Below are positions 16,411-25,213 of a DNA stretch of 64,000 bases, piece after piece. Below the pieces are notes generated by a model, which was given only the letters and a program-made list of their open reading frames with translations, was not told where the DNA came from and made no database searches. The stretch is taken from the NCBI GenBank assembly GCA_902800215.1, contig CADCDS010000008.1, positions 1-64,000 on the forward strand, read 5' to 3'. Every line of letters starts with the position of its first letter. The stretch's first letter is position 1. The translations under genes and the position numbers were made by a program. The stretch comes from an uncultured Bacteroidales bacterium. GTDB lineage: Bacteria; Bacteroidota; Bacteroidia; Bacteroidales; Paludibacteraceae.

Positions 16411-16489
16411 ATTGAGAAGACAGGGTCTTCTCACGCCATCGGTCGGGAGTTCTCCGCCGCTTCGCTCTGTCGATTATTGCTACGCAATT

Positions 16490-16503
16490 TTCGAATCCCT
16501 CTC
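16490..16503. repeat. Duplicated tRNA-Ser 3' segment
   Basis: TTCGAATCCCTCTC repeats the T-loop/acceptor segment of tRNA-Ser(UGA) (16346-16359) 144 bp further on, in direct orientation. The intervening DNA holds the tRNA terminator and no gene. Confidence 0.8.
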
Positions 16504-16507
16504 ATTT

Positions 16508-17407
16508 TTATTTCTTTAATTGGAAGGGGTATGATCCGATCATGTTTCCGTCACAGAAGAAATCGATGTTGTAAATTCCTTTTTGAATCTCAACGTCCTC
16601 TTCCAACGCGTAATAGCAAACGCCTTTGTACTCTTCACCGGCATATTCCAATTGCTGCATCAGCGTATAAGAGATATCGCTGTCTTCAAAATGGAATATC
16701 TTCTCTTCGGTTTCGCCAAGCAGATTACCTTCCGGATCCATGATTCGTGCATACAGATCCTTCAAACCGGGTTTGCAGGTGACATTCTTCGCTATTTCAA
16801 AGTCAAATTGCAACTTACGGAGTTTGCGCAACAAGGATGTCCGATGATCTTTCTTATCCAACATGGTCATCGTTAATGATTTGATTTCCAACATAGCGGC
16901 ACGATCTACCGTCTCCTTCAGCTCCTTGTTCTGATTCGTCAGTTGGGTATTCTCTTGTTTTACTTGCTTATTCTCCAGTTTCACCTGCTGGTTCTCTGCC
17001 GTCAAACGTGCATTGGTCACATTCAGACTATCTATCTGGCGAACCAGATCCTGCGATATTGCACGCAGGGTAGCCAGTTCATTTTTCAGTTCCGTAATCT
17101 TACGAGCGTTAGAAGCTTTAGTCTGACGCAGTTCTTCCAGCAAATCTTGTACACGTTGCTGTTCACGCGCCAACTGATCCTGCAACGAGTCATTGCGGAT
17201 ATCTAACTGCTGATAACCGTCAAACTGCACATAGAGGTCTTCATATTGTTCTTCCAGTTCCTCTTTCTCGATCGTCATCAAGTCCACCATCTCGTTCATC
17301 TCCTTGCGCTGAAGGAAATACAAAGTAAGCAGAGCTGCAATGATGAGTGCCATAATAGATCCCACCACCCATATGATGGTTTGCGTTTTTTTATTTTTCT
17401 TTTCCAT
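16508..17407 (-). CDS. Membrane-anchored coiled-coil protein, unknown function
   Basis: I do not recognise a named family. One N-terminal helix (about 10-30, IIWVVGSIMALIIAALLTLYF) anchors a long, heptad-rich coiled coil (about 35-185, many E/Q/L/K with repeats such as QVKLENKQVKQENTQLTNQN), followed by a compact C-terminal domain of about 110 residues with two cysteines (VTCKPGLKDLYARIMDPEGNLL ... GVCYYALEE ... DFFCDGNMIG). The C-terminal part reads like a beta-sandwich. Located directly after murF (9 bp) in the minus-strand envelope block, so a periplasmic or division-related scaffold is possible; that is inference. Confidence 0.8.
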   Translation of the reverse strand: MEKKNKKTQTIIWVVGSIMALIIAALLTLYFLQRKEMNEMVDLMTIEKEELEEQYEDLYVQFDGYQQLDIRNDSLQDQLAREQQRVQDLLEELRQTKASNARKITELKNELATLRAISQDLVRQIDSLNVTNARLTAENQQVKLENKQVKQENTQLTNQNKELKETVDRAAMLEIKSLTMTMLDKKDHRTSLLRKLRKLQFDFEIAKNVTCKPGLKDLYARIMDPEGNLLGETEEKIFHFEDSDISYTLMQQLEYAGEEYKGVCYYALEEDVEIQKGIYNIDFFCDGNMIGSYPFQLKK

Positions 17408-17416
17408 TCTATTTCT

Positions 17417-18568
17417 TTATAATAACGGCAATACTTTTTCCAATTGATTACTACGACTCCCTTTGAGCAGGATGGTATGACCCTGCAGCGGTGCTTTCTG
17501 CAAATAGGCGCAGAGCGCTTCCACACTGTCCAAAACCGGATAGGGCGTTGTCGTATCTTTATATTCCTCGCCCACCAGCAGTACGATATCCGCCTTGCGT
17601 TCCAGCAACATGTTAACGATATTCTGGTGCTCCAGATGGGAATATTCACCCAGTTCACGCATTGCACCGAGGATATAGCAGTCCCCCTTAAAGGCATTGA
17701 TCGCTGCGGTCATAGACGTCGGATTGGCATTATACGAATCGGCTACCACGGTGTTATGTTCCGTTTGTATCAGTTGTGAGCGGTTGTTACTTGGTATATA
17801 CGCACGGATAGCCGCCAAGGCATCCTCCGGACGCACACCGAAATATTCGCCCACACACATTGCAGCAGAAACATTCTCCGCATTGTAGTTTCCTACCAAA
17901 TGCGTACCTTCCGGCATAGAACCGGTAGTATATGGTATGGTTTTCAGATCACCTGCCATCTGCGCCAGATAGGGGTTGTCTGCATTGCGGAAACACAAAC
18001 CGTCATGTGCACGCAAGAAGTCATACAACTCCGCTTTGGTACGCATCACGCCTTCGAAAGATCCGAAACCCTGCAAATGTGCTTTACCCACATTGGTGAT
18101 TAAACCGTAGTTCGGTTCAGCGATATCCACTAACTCCTTGATATCACCGGGATGCGAAGCACCCATTTCGACGATCGCCATCTCATGCGCGCGCGTGATA
18201 TTTAATAAGGTAAGCGGAACACCGATCTGGTTATTGAGGTTACCCTGCGTATAGTACAGGTTGTACTTCGTACTGAGCACCGCTGCACACAACTCTTTGG
18301 TCGTGGTCTTCCCATTCGTACCGGTTATACCTAAGATGGGTAAACCGAGTTCACGCCGCCAAGCACGAGCCAGATCCTGCAGTTCCGCCAAAGCGTTCTC
18401 TCCACAGATGACATATTCAGCTCCATCCCGACGAGCCTGATCGACAAAATCATTGCCATCGAAGTGCTCTCCCTTCAATGCCACAAAGACAGAGCCGGAA
18501 GTCACCTTCCGGCTATCTGTCGTGACATGAATAGATTCCTTATTTTTTATTAGGAAGTTCCAATCCAT
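17417..18568 (-). CDS. murF: UDP-N-acetylmuramoyl-tripeptide--D-Ala-D-Ala ligase
   Basis: MurF adds D-Ala-D-Ala to UDP-MurNAc-tripeptide, the last cytoplasmic step of the peptidoglycan precursor. The uridine-binding N-terminal domain shows TTDSRKVTSGSVFVALKGEHFDGNDF, then the ATP loop GITGTNGKTTTKEL (about 96), the NVGKAHLQGFGS motif (about 154) and DSYNANPTSM (about 270). 383 residues is shorter than the usual 430 or so: the N-terminal domain is compact and the start already overlaps the MFS gene by 29 bp, so it cannot be extended much. The C-terminal LLKGSRSNQLEKVL is complete. Confidence 0.95.
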   Translation of the reverse strand: MDWNFLIKNKESIHVTTDSRKVTSGSVFVALKGEHFDGNDFVDQARRDGAEYVICGENALAELQDLARAWRRELGLPILGITGTNGKTTTKELCAAVLSTKYNLYYTQGNLNNQIGVPLTLLNITRAHEMAIVEMGASHPGDIKELVDIAEPNYGLITNVGKAHLQGFGSFEGVMRTKAELYDFLRAHDGLCFRNADNPYLAQMAGDLKTIPYTTGSMPEGTHLVGNYNAENVSAAMCVGEYFGVRPEDALAAIRAYIPSNNRSQLIQTEHNTVVADSYNANPTSMTAAINAFKGDCYILGAMRELGEYSHLEHQNIVNMLLERKADIVLLVGEEYKDTTTPYPVLDSVEALCAYLQKAPLQGHTILLKGSRSNQLEKVLPLL

Positions 18569-19910
18569 ACCCTTTGCGTTTATCCTCCACCTTCAGAGCC
18601 AAGCTCAGTAACAACGCGATCACGCCGAATGATGCAAACACAGCCATCGGCACAACATATCCGTTCGTTGCCACACGTAACTTACCGATTAACATCGGCA
18701 CCAGGCACAAACCTATATTCTGAACCCAGAAAATCAAACAATAAGCAGAGCCTAACACTTTCTCATTGATGATCTTGGGCACAGACGGCCACATCGCCGC
18801 CGGCACGAAAGAGAAGCTGACGCCCAACACCAGAATGGTGATAATAGCAATCGTCTTGCTGGGGTAATACGGCAGTACAAAAGCGAACACACAATGACAG
18901 ATAATCATGATGATAGATCCTATTACCATCATCGTGGCACCTTTGCCTTTGTAATCGATATAGGCACCCAGTATCGGTGTTAACACCATTGCCAGGATCG
19001 GGAACCACTGAATCAAACCGGCTGCAGCGTCGTTGCTCAAACTCAGCGACTCTTCCAGGAAGTTCGTAGCGAAACGCTGGAACGGGAAGATAGCCGAATA
19101 ATACATGACGCATAACAAAGCGATGATCCAGAACATCTTCGATGTAAAGATCTGCTTGAGGTCACTAAGATGGAACTCTTCTTCCGGATCTTTCTCCGCG
19201 GTCATCTCGCCATTGGCGATTAACTGGTTATCAAACTTGCGATCCATGACGGTAAACACGAAGAAGTTAACCAATCCGATCACAAGGAGAGCCGATGCAA
19301 AAATCAGCGGTGCCGTTACGGAATTGATTCCGTCCACCGCAAAATGTGCACTGAGTTTCGGAGATAACCACATCGCAGCAAACACACCCAGACGAGCAAT
19401 CGCCATCTCCAGACCCATTGCCAAAGCCATCTCTTTGCCTTTAAACCATTTGGCGAGAATACGGCTAACCGTGGTACCTGCCATCTCGGCACCGCAGCCG
19501 AAGATCATGAAACCGAACATGGCGATCTTAGCCGAACCCGGCATAGAAGGCCACCAGCTGTTTAACCAGGATACCGTATCCGCTTCCGCCCATGAGATAC
19601 CGAAGAACTTGATACCTGCACCGATCACCATTAACGCTGCGGAAAGCAGACCGGTTCGACGGACACCAATCTTATCCAGGATGATGCCGGCTAAAATAAG
19701 GAAGCCGAACACATTGAGCATGTATTCACCGGCCGCATATGTTCCGAAGGCACCTTGATCCCATCCGTGGGATGTCTCCAAAAGCGATGCCAATGGAGAA
19801 AGGATATCCACGAACATATATGCAAAAAACATCATCGATGCCACTAAGATGAGCACGATCCATCTTGCGGTTACACTATCGCGTAGCGTCTTTTGTATTT
19901 TTTCTCCCAT
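18540..19910 (-). CDS. Major facilitator superfamily transporter
   Basis: A 456-residue protein with 12 predicted helices and a central loop (about 220-250, AEKDPEEEFHLSDLKQ). The motif GIILDKIGVRRTG (about 78) is the MFS loop 2-3 signature. The overall pattern resembles MFSD1-like and nitrate/oxalate-type porters; the substrate cannot be assigned. It overlaps murF by 29 bp and is itself overlapped by a tiny upstream frame, so all are probably on one transcript running from the ompH/bamA block. Confidence 0.9.
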   Translation of the reverse strand: MGEKIQKTLRDSVTARWIVLILVASMMFFAYMFVDILSPLASLLETSHGWDQGAFGTYAAGEYMLNVFGFLILAGIILDKIGVRRTGLLSAALMVIGAGIKFFGISWAEADTVSWLNSWWPSMPGSAKIAMFGFMIFGCGAEMAGTTVSRILAKWFKGKEMALAMGLEMAIARLGVFAAMWLSPKLSAHFAVDGINSVTAPLIFASALLVIGLVNFFVFTVMDRKFDNQLIANGEMTAEKDPEEEFHLSDLKQIFTSKMFWIIALLCVMYYSAIFPFQRFATNFLEESLSLSNDAAAGLIQWFPILAMVLTPILGAYIDYKGKGATMMVIGSIIMIICHCVFAFVLPYYPSKTIAIITILVLGVSFSFVPAAMWPSVPKIINEKVLGSAYCLIFWVQNIGLCLVPMLIGKLRVATNGYVVPMAVFASFGVIALLLSLALKVEDKRKGYGLELPNKK

Positions 19911-20001
19911 AATTGTAACTGTATTTTGATTTACGTTTCAGCCACTCTGCTTTCTTTTTTTCATATTCCGCATAGTGACTTTCCAGATAACCGTCAGCCA
20001 T
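19876..20001 (-). CDS. Small hypothetical protein, 41 aa
   Basis: Reading frame starting MADGYLESHYAEYEKKKAEW and ending at a TAG at 19876-19878, inside the first codons of the MFS gene. Lys/Tyr/Glu-rich and probably helical. Short proteins beginning MAD-YLE and rich in K/E occur as conserved orphans in Bacteroidales, which is why I keep it, but length and overlap make it uncertain. It lies 24 bp after the ompH gene, in the same direction. Confidence 0.5.
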   Translation of the reverse strand: MADGYLESHYAEYEKKKAEWLKRKSKYSYNYGRKNTKDATR

Positions 20002-20002
20002 A

Positions 20003-20028
20003 TTTACGATTGGACGAATGACGATTTA
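20003..20028. repeat. GACGAAT/GACGATT word repeat
   Basis: Three copies of ACGATT/ACGAAT between the ompH stop region and the small frame. Confidence 0.7.
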
Positions 20029-20523
20029 CTTAATGCCGAGTTCTTTCTTGACAGCCGGAGTAGCATCGATAGCATCAGCGCCGATGTGTACCATAGCGGC
20101 AGAGTCAAAGATATAGGTGTAACCCTCACGCTCACCTACCTTCTGGATAGCCTTCGTCATCTTCTCATGAACCGGCAACAACAACTCTTGCTGTTTCTTT
20201 TGGATGTCTTGCTCAGCCGTCTGATAGAAGAGTTGGATACGTTGCTGCATCTCTTGGAGTTCCTGTTGACGAATCTGCTTCACCGCATCCGGCATCGTAG
20301 CTTCTTGTGCCTGATAATCCTGCGCCTTGCGTTGGATCTCTTCGTTCATCGATGCCAGTTGCATCTCGTACTGATTCTGGATGGTATCCATCTTCAACTT
20401 GATTTGATTTACTTCCGGCATCTGCGCAAAAAGCTCTTGTGTGTTGATGTGACCGAATTTCTGTGCGCTGGCAATCATCGGTAATGCCAGCATCATTGCA
20501 ATAATAATCTTTTTCTTAGCCAT
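20026..20523 (-). CDS. OmpH/Skp-family periplasmic chaperone (1)
   Basis: Skp-type trimeric chaperone that holds unfolded outer membrane proteins on their way to BamA. Signal peptide MAKKKIIIAMMLALPMIASAQ, then the family start FGHINTQELFAQMPEV and a long helical-hairpin arm (about 50-120, rich in Q/E/K), ending in a short beta segment (YTYIFDSAAMVHIG). The ATG at 20523 is preferred over one 30 nt upstream, because it gives a clean signal peptide. It follows a second ompH and bamA in the same direction, the standard envelope cluster. The 22-bp element shared with uvrB lies in its 5' region. Confidence 0.93.
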   Translation of the reverse strand: MAKKKIIIAMMLALPMIASAQKFGHINTQELFAQMPEVNQIKLKMDTIQNQYEMQLASMNEEIQRKAQDYQAQEATMPDAVKQIRQQELQEMQQRIQLFYQTAEQDIQKKQQELLLPVHEKMTKAIQKVGEREGYTYIFDSAAMVHIGADAIDATPAVKKELGIK

Positions 20524-20577
20524 AAAGGCACGATTAATTTGTAAATTTTTCATTTTAAATATATATTTTATTTGTTT

Positions 20578-20599
20578 TTCAAAATCACGGGATAATATA
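20578..20599. repeat. 22-bp element, copy 2 (upstream of ompH 1)
   Basis: Exact inverted copy of 8-29. On the distal side it joins a perfect palindrome ATAATATAC-TAT-GTATATTAT (20592-20612). Lies 55 nt upstream of the chosen ompH start. Confidence 0.85.
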
Positions 20600-20661
20600 C
20601 TATGTATATTATAAGTATGGGTAGGATACGATATTCCCCCGATGCGCTCCCTATACGCACT

Positions 20662-21180
20662 CTATTTAGCTCCTAATTTACGTAACACCTGATCGGATAT
20701 ATCCAGTTTGGAGGACATATAAATCAGGGACGGATCTGCAGAACGATCTTTGATGATATCGATCCGTTTCTCATTCGCCAGATCCTGGATCGCATTGTAT
20801 ATTTCATCCTGAATCGGCTTGATGAGTGCTTCCCGTTTCTTGTACAGTTCACCTTCCTGACCGAAATACTTGCGTTTGAGTTCCAGCACTTCCTGTTCTT
20901 TCTTCACAATCTCCTGTTCGCGTTGCGCACGCATGGTCTCACTGAGGAAGATCTGCTCCGTTTGATAGTTCGTTGCCATGACACGTGCCTCTTGTTGAGC
21001 GGCATCAATCTCTTTCTGCCAACGTTTGGAGAGCATCGTCAACTGCTCATTCGCCTGCTCGTACTGCGGCAGGTTCTTCAGGATATACTGCATGTCGATA
21101 TACGCTATCGACTGATCTTTAGCAAAAGCCGTGCCAAAAGCCATCACGGCTGCAAATAATAGTATAATGATTCTCTTCAT
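20662..21180 (-). CDS. OmpH/Skp-family periplasmic chaperone (2)
   Basis: Second Skp-like protein, 172 residues from the ATG at 21180 (MKRIIILLFAAVMAFGTAFA signal peptide). The mature part begins KDQSIAYIDMQYILKNLPQYEQAN, the conserved OmpH start, and continues with the charged coiled-coil arm (about 50-125) and the short C-terminal beta strands (IDIIKDRSADPSLIYMSSKLDISD). Tandem ompH genes directly downstream of bamA are common in Bacteroidetes. A CATGACGTCATGACG word repeat fills the 50-bp spacer to bamA. Confidence 0.94.
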   Translation of the reverse strand: MKRIIILLFAAVMAFGTAFAKDQSIAYIDMQYILKNLPQYEQANEQLTMLSKRWQKEIDAAQQEARVMATNYQTEQIFLSETMRAQREQEIVKKEQEVLELKRKYFGQEGELYKKREALIKPIQDEIYNAIQDLANEKRIDIIKDRSADPSLIYMSSKLDISDQVLRKLGAK

Positions 21181-21191
21181 ATGCATTTTTC

Positions 21192-21224
21192 GTTATGTCG
21201 TCATGACGTCATGACGTTATGTCG
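21192..21224. repeat. CATGACGT word repeat
   Basis: ATGACGTC-like words in tandem (TCATGACGTCATGACGTTATG), itself partly palindromic, between bamA and ompH 2. Confidence 0.8.
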
Positions 21225-21230
21225 AGTAAA

Positions 21231-23795
21231 CTACAATTCTTGTCCTAAGACAAAGTGGAACTGACTTCCGCCATACTGCTTGGATCCGTTGATCTCATCG
21301 AAGCCCCAACCCCAGTCGATACCTAACAAACCGAACATCGGCAGGAAGATACGAACACCGACACCGGCGGAACGTTTGAGGTTAAACGGATTATACTCTT
21401 TGATATCCGAGAAACAGTTTCCGGCCTCCAGGAACGCATGTGCCCAGATGGTTGCATTCTGTTCCAACGAAATCGGGTAACGCAATTCCATGGTGAACTT
21501 ATTGTACAGATAACCCATGTTACGTCCCGTCGTGACATCATACGGCGTCAATGAACCGGATGAGTAACCACGCATGGAGACATACTCCGTCGAGTAACTG
21601 GTATATGCCGACATTCCGTCACCTCCCATGTAATAGGTCTCAAACGGCGATTTGGCATCCTGGTTGTAATGACCCAGATAACCAAACTCAGCACGGGTCA
21701 TAAGCACCAACTTACTGTCCTTGGTTAACGGAGTGAACACTTTTCCGGTGAATTTCCATTTATGGTATTCAATCAGATGGTATTTCTCAGACACCGTCAT
21801 CTGCGAATAGTCTTTTCCGCCAAAGAGCGACCAAGGCGGAGTGATCTTCAAGCCCAAGGTAAACTGACTGCCTCGACGGGTGTAAATCGGGTTATCGATA
21901 GACGAACGACTGATCTGCAGGTTGAGTGACAAGTTATGACTCGTACCGTCCGAAATCAATAGGTACGGCCAGTCTTTCATCATGTACATCTGGTAACTGA
22001 GTTCACCGTAGAACGTGAAGTAATCATCCGGCCAACGCAGACGCTTACCGTAACCGATCGACACACCCAAGGTGCGCAAGTACTTGTCCTTATCCGCTTC
22101 CGACTCCGCCAATTGCTGGTAGTAATTGCTATTTCCGGAGTAATAGTAATAACTCGAATAGGTGTTATACAGGTTCTGATACGCTTTCTGGTAACGACTC
22201 GAATAACCGGTCTGGTTGGCAAAATAGATACTTGCGCTCAAACTGTTCGGTCGTTTACCGCCTAACCACGGTTCGAGGAATGAGATACTTGCCGAAGTAT
22301 AATAGATACCGTTCGTACGTGCGTTAATAGAAAAGGTCTGACCTTCACCCTGCGGCACGATACGATAAGCTTTCTTGTTGAACAGGTTCTGAATAGCGAA
22401 GTTGGTAAACTTGAGTCCCAACGAACCTACCAGACCCGTAGCACCCCAACCGAGAGAGAACTCAATCTGGTCCGATGACTTGGTCTCCAACTGATAGGTG
22501 ATATCCACCGTTCCCTCTTCCGGGTTCGGCTGGATATCCGGCACTAACTTCTCCTGATCGAAGTGTCCCATCTGCGCCAACTCACGCAACGAACGCATGA
22601 TATCCGACTGCGAGTACAGTTGTCCCGGTTTGGTATATAACTCACGCCGAACCACATGCTCATAGACACGGGTGTTGCCGACGATCTTGATATCATTGAT
22701 GGTAGCCGGTTTTCCTTCATACATGCGCATCTCGAAGTCAATCGAGTCGTTCTCCACGTTCACCTCTACGGGTTCTACGTTAAAGAACAAATAACCACGG
22801 TCCGTATAGAGTTTGCTTACAGCATCGTCGTCACCCGTCAGACGGTCATTGAGCGTCTTGAGGTTATAGACGTCACCGGGTTTGACACCCAGCGTCGCAT
22901 CCAAGTACTCGTACGGATAGACAGTGTTTCCCACCCATTTGACGGAACGGACATAGTACTTATCACCTTCACTGATGGTCATGTACACATCCACACGCGT
23001 CGGGTCTTCCGGATTCGGCACCACACTGTCCGACACGATATACGCATCGCGATAACCGTACTCATTGTATTTCTCGATCACCGCCTGCTTGTCTTTCTCG
23101 TATTCTTCCGTCACGAATTTCTTGGTCCGGAAGAGATTGACGATATCGTTATCGTTCGTCTTCTTCATCGCCTTATTGATCTGCCGGTCGGTCAAAGCCT
23201 CATTGCCGGTGATATAGATCTTACCCACTTTCGTCTTGGCTTTCTTATCGATACCGATCAGCACACGCACATAGCCCGGATGATCCGGATCGTTCTGCTG
23301 GATCACATGCACCTCTGCGTTATGGAAACCTTTCTCGGCGAAGTATTTCTTGATTACGGTCTTGGCATGGTCCTCCAAGTTCGGCGTCATCTGCGAACCT
23401 TGCCGGATGCCGGCCTTCACCTCGATATCTTCTTTCTCACTCTTCTTGATGCCTTCGTAACGCACTTCACTGATACGCGGCCGTTGCTCCAGCGCAATGA
23501 CCAGCCAGATCTTATTGCCTTCGATCTTCTTGGCTTTGATCTTCACGGACGAGAATAGACCCTGTTTCCAGAACCGTTTGATGGCCTTGGTGATCTGGTC
23601 ACCCGGCACATCGATCTTATCCCCCACTGCCAGACCGGAGAAACCGATCAGCACGAAGTCTTCGTAACTGTCCGCTCCTTCCACCTCAATGCCTGCGATC
23701 TCGTAGGTGTTACGCGTCATGCTATATTCAATCTCCTGCGCAAACGCACCGACACTGAATAGCAACAATAATAGTATCTTACTGAATCTGTTCAC
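21231..23795 (-). CDS. bamA: Outer membrane protein assembly factor BamA
   Basis: BamA inserts beta-barrel proteins into the outer membrane. After the signal peptide ([17 protein letters not shown]) come about five POTRA repeats (to about residue 430; phrases such as [21 protein letters not shown]) and a 16-strand Omp85 barrel with the lid motif [11 protein letters not shown] (about 735-745). 854 residues is typical. A TTG at 23807 opens the frame, but GTG at 23795 gives a normal signal peptide and a 17-bp overlap with uppS. The barrel has a Tyr-rich extracellular loop (about 555-580). Upstream of two ompH genes, so chaperone and insertase are expressed together. Confidence 0.96.
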   Translation of the reverse strand: MNRFSKILLLLLFSVGAFAQEIEYSMTRNTYEIAGIEVEGADSYEDFVLIGFSGLAVGDKIDVPGDQITKAIKRFWKQGLFSSVKIKAKKIEGNKIWLVIALEQRPRISEVRYEGIKKSEKEDIEVKAGIRQGSQMTPNLEDHAKTVIKKYFAEKGFHNAEVHVIQQNDPDHPGYVRVLIGIDKKAKTKVGKIYITGNEALTDRQINKAMKKTNDNDIVNLFRTKKFVTEEYEKDKQAVIEKYNEYGYRDAYIVSDSVVPNPEDPTRVDVYMTISEGDKYYVRSVKWVGNTVYPYEYLDATLGVKPGDVYNLKTLNDRLTGDDDAVSKLYTDRGYLFFNVEPVEVNVENDSIDFEMRMYEGKPATINDIKIVGNTRVYEHVVRRELYTKPGQLYSQSDIMRSLRELAQMGHFDQEKLVPDIQPNPEEGTVDITYQLETKSSDQIEFSLGWGATGLVGSLGLKFTNFAIQNLFNKKAYRIVPQGEGQTFSINARTNGIYYTSASISFLEPWLGGKRPNSLSASIYFANQTGYSSRYQKAYQNLYNTYSSYYYYSGNSNYYQQLAESEADKDKYLRTLGVSIGYGKRLRWPDDYFTFYGELSYQMYMMKDWPYLLISDGTSHNLSLNLQISRSSIDNPIYTRRGSQFTLGLKITPPWSLFGGKDYSQMTVSEKYHLIEYHKWKFTGKVFTPLTKDSKLVLMTRAEFGYLGHYNQDAKSPFETYYMGGDGMSAYTSYSTEYVSMRGYSSGSLTPYDVTTGRNMGYLYNKFTMELRYPISLEQNATIWAHAFLEAGNCFSDIKEYNPFNLKRSAGVGVRIFLPMFGLLGIDWGWGFDEINGSKQYGGSQFHFVLGQEL

Positions 23796-24519
23796 TTGTC
23801 TTTCCAAATCTACGTTCTCTTTTCTGATAATCTACGATGGCCTTATAAAACTCCTCTTCCGTAAACTCCGGCCACAGACAATCGGTGAAGTACAACTCGC
23901 TGTACGCCAACTGCCATAACAGGAAGTTACTGATCCGGTATTCACCGCTGGTACGAATCAGCAGATCCGGATCCGGCATCTCACGGGTTGTCATTAAGGA
24001 AGACACCAACTGTTCATTCACATCTTCCGGACGTAACGCACCTTTCTGTGCTTCACGCACCGCTTGACGCACCGCTTCGGTGATCTCCCATCGGGCGGAA
24101 TAACTGAGTGCTATCACCATCGTCAGACCGGTGTTCACACTTGTCTGCTCGATGCAACCTAAGAATTTCTGACGCGTTCCTTCCGGTAAACGGTCGATAT
24201 CCCCGATGGTCTGCAGACGGACGTTGTTGTTCATCAGCGTCGGCGTCTCTTTCACAATCGTATCCACCAGCAGCGTCATCAACGCATCCACTTCCTCTTT
24301 GGGTCTGTTCCAGTTCTCGGTACTGAACGTATAAAGCGTCAGATACTCCACACCCAGTTTGGTAGCTGCCACGGTGATGTTATGCACGGTCTCCACACCC
24401 TGTTTGTGACCGAACATACGTGCCAAACCCTGTTTCTTTGCCCACCGGCCATTCCCATCCATGATGATGGCGATATGCCGCGGCAAGCGCTCTTTGTCTA
24501 TTTGTGTTTTATAATCCAT
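23779..24519 (-). CDS. uppS: Undecaprenyl (di-trans,poly-cis) diphosphate synthase
   Basis: UppS condenses IPP onto farnesyl-PP to make the C55 carrier lipid for peptidoglycan and O-antigen. The catalytic loop [16 protein letters not shown] (about 15-30, Asp in MDGNGRW), [23 protein letters not shown] and the C-terminal [19 protein letters not shown] are all present. 246 residues. The ATG at 24519, 4 nt after the previous stop, is used; the longer frame would overlap the DUF6089 gene with non-homologous residues. It overlaps bamA by 17 bp. Confidence 0.97.
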   Translation of the reverse strand: MDYKTQIDKERLPRHIAIIMDGNGRWAKKQGLARMFGHKQGVETVHNITVAATKLGVEYLTLYTFSTENWNRPKEEVDALMTLLVDTIVKETPTLMNNNVRLQTIGDIDRLPEGTRQKFLGCIEQTSVNTGLTMVIALSYSARWEITEAVRQAVREAQKGALRPEDVNEQLVSSLMTTREMPDPDLLIRTSGEYRISNFLLWQLAYSELYFTDCLWPEFTEEEFYKAIVDYQKRERRFGKTSEQIQ

Positions 24520-24523
24520 TTTC

Positions 24524-25213
24524 TTACCAATTACAGATGCGACAAGGTTTAGGCGCCTTGGCAAACTCAAAGACGATACCGGCTGTAAGCATTCCGGTTA
24601 CATCGCAGTTCATCCAGTTCCATCCGTTCAGATCATGCTTGTTGTCCAAGGTGTTCTGTGCCTCCAGATTATCGGAGAAATAGATGTTATGCTGCCAAGC
24701 GATGTTCAAACCCACACACGAAGCGAATTTCCATTTAAAGCCGATACCTAACGGCACATACCCGGTGGCCGTGATCTTTGATTTACCATCCGTGCTCTTG
24801 TCGTTATACATTCCGGCACCGAGGCCGATGAAGATATACGGTGTATAGGGTTTGATGCGCTTGTCGTACTTCCCTGCTTCTCCAAAACGGAAGAAGTTAA
24901 ACTCCGCCATCAGGTCCACGTTATACAAACGGTTCGACCATTGGCTGTCCAGTTTTTCTCCACGCATCGTATATTCGTTTCCTACGATCCGTTGACCGGA
25001 GAACTTCGCCTGCAGCGCCCAGCGCTTGGTGAACTTATACCGGAAATGCGCACCGTACGCTTCCCGTACGTTCATGAAGATATGCGGTGTTGCGTCACCG
25101 ACATAATAACCACAACCACCTTGCAAACCGATCTCACACAAGTACGGCACCTCTTGCGCCTGCATCGTCGTGCCCAGCAGGGCAAACATTATTATGTATA
25201 GTAGTTTTTTCAC
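24524..25213 (-). CDS. DUF6089-type outer membrane beta-barrel protein
   Basis: A 229-residue exported protein (signal [20 protein letters not shown]) with alternating beta-strand pattern and the motif [18 protein letters not shown], followed by [24 protein letters not shown]. This fits the Bacteroidetes DUF6089/porin-like barrel usually found beside uppS and bamA. The start codon is GTG overlapping the radA stop (GTGA), so translation is coupled. A role in barrel assembly or envelope stability is only suggested by position. Confidence 0.85.
   Translation of the reverse strand: MKKLLYIIMFALLGTTMQAQEVPYLCEIGLQGGCGYYVGDATPHIFMNVREAYGAHFRYKFTKRWALQAKFSGQRIVGNEYTMRGEKLDSQWSNRLYNVDLMAEFNFFRFGEAGKYDKRIKPYTPYIFIGLGAGMYNDKSTDGKSKITATGYVPLGIGFKWKFASCVGLNIAWQHNIYFSDNLEAQNTLDNKHDLNGWNWMNCDVTGMLTAGIVFEFAKAPKPCRICNW

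Noticed and set aside
22656-23558. 300-codon open frame on the plus strand
   Set aside because: Antisense to the bamA POTRA region; composition typical of a shadow frame.
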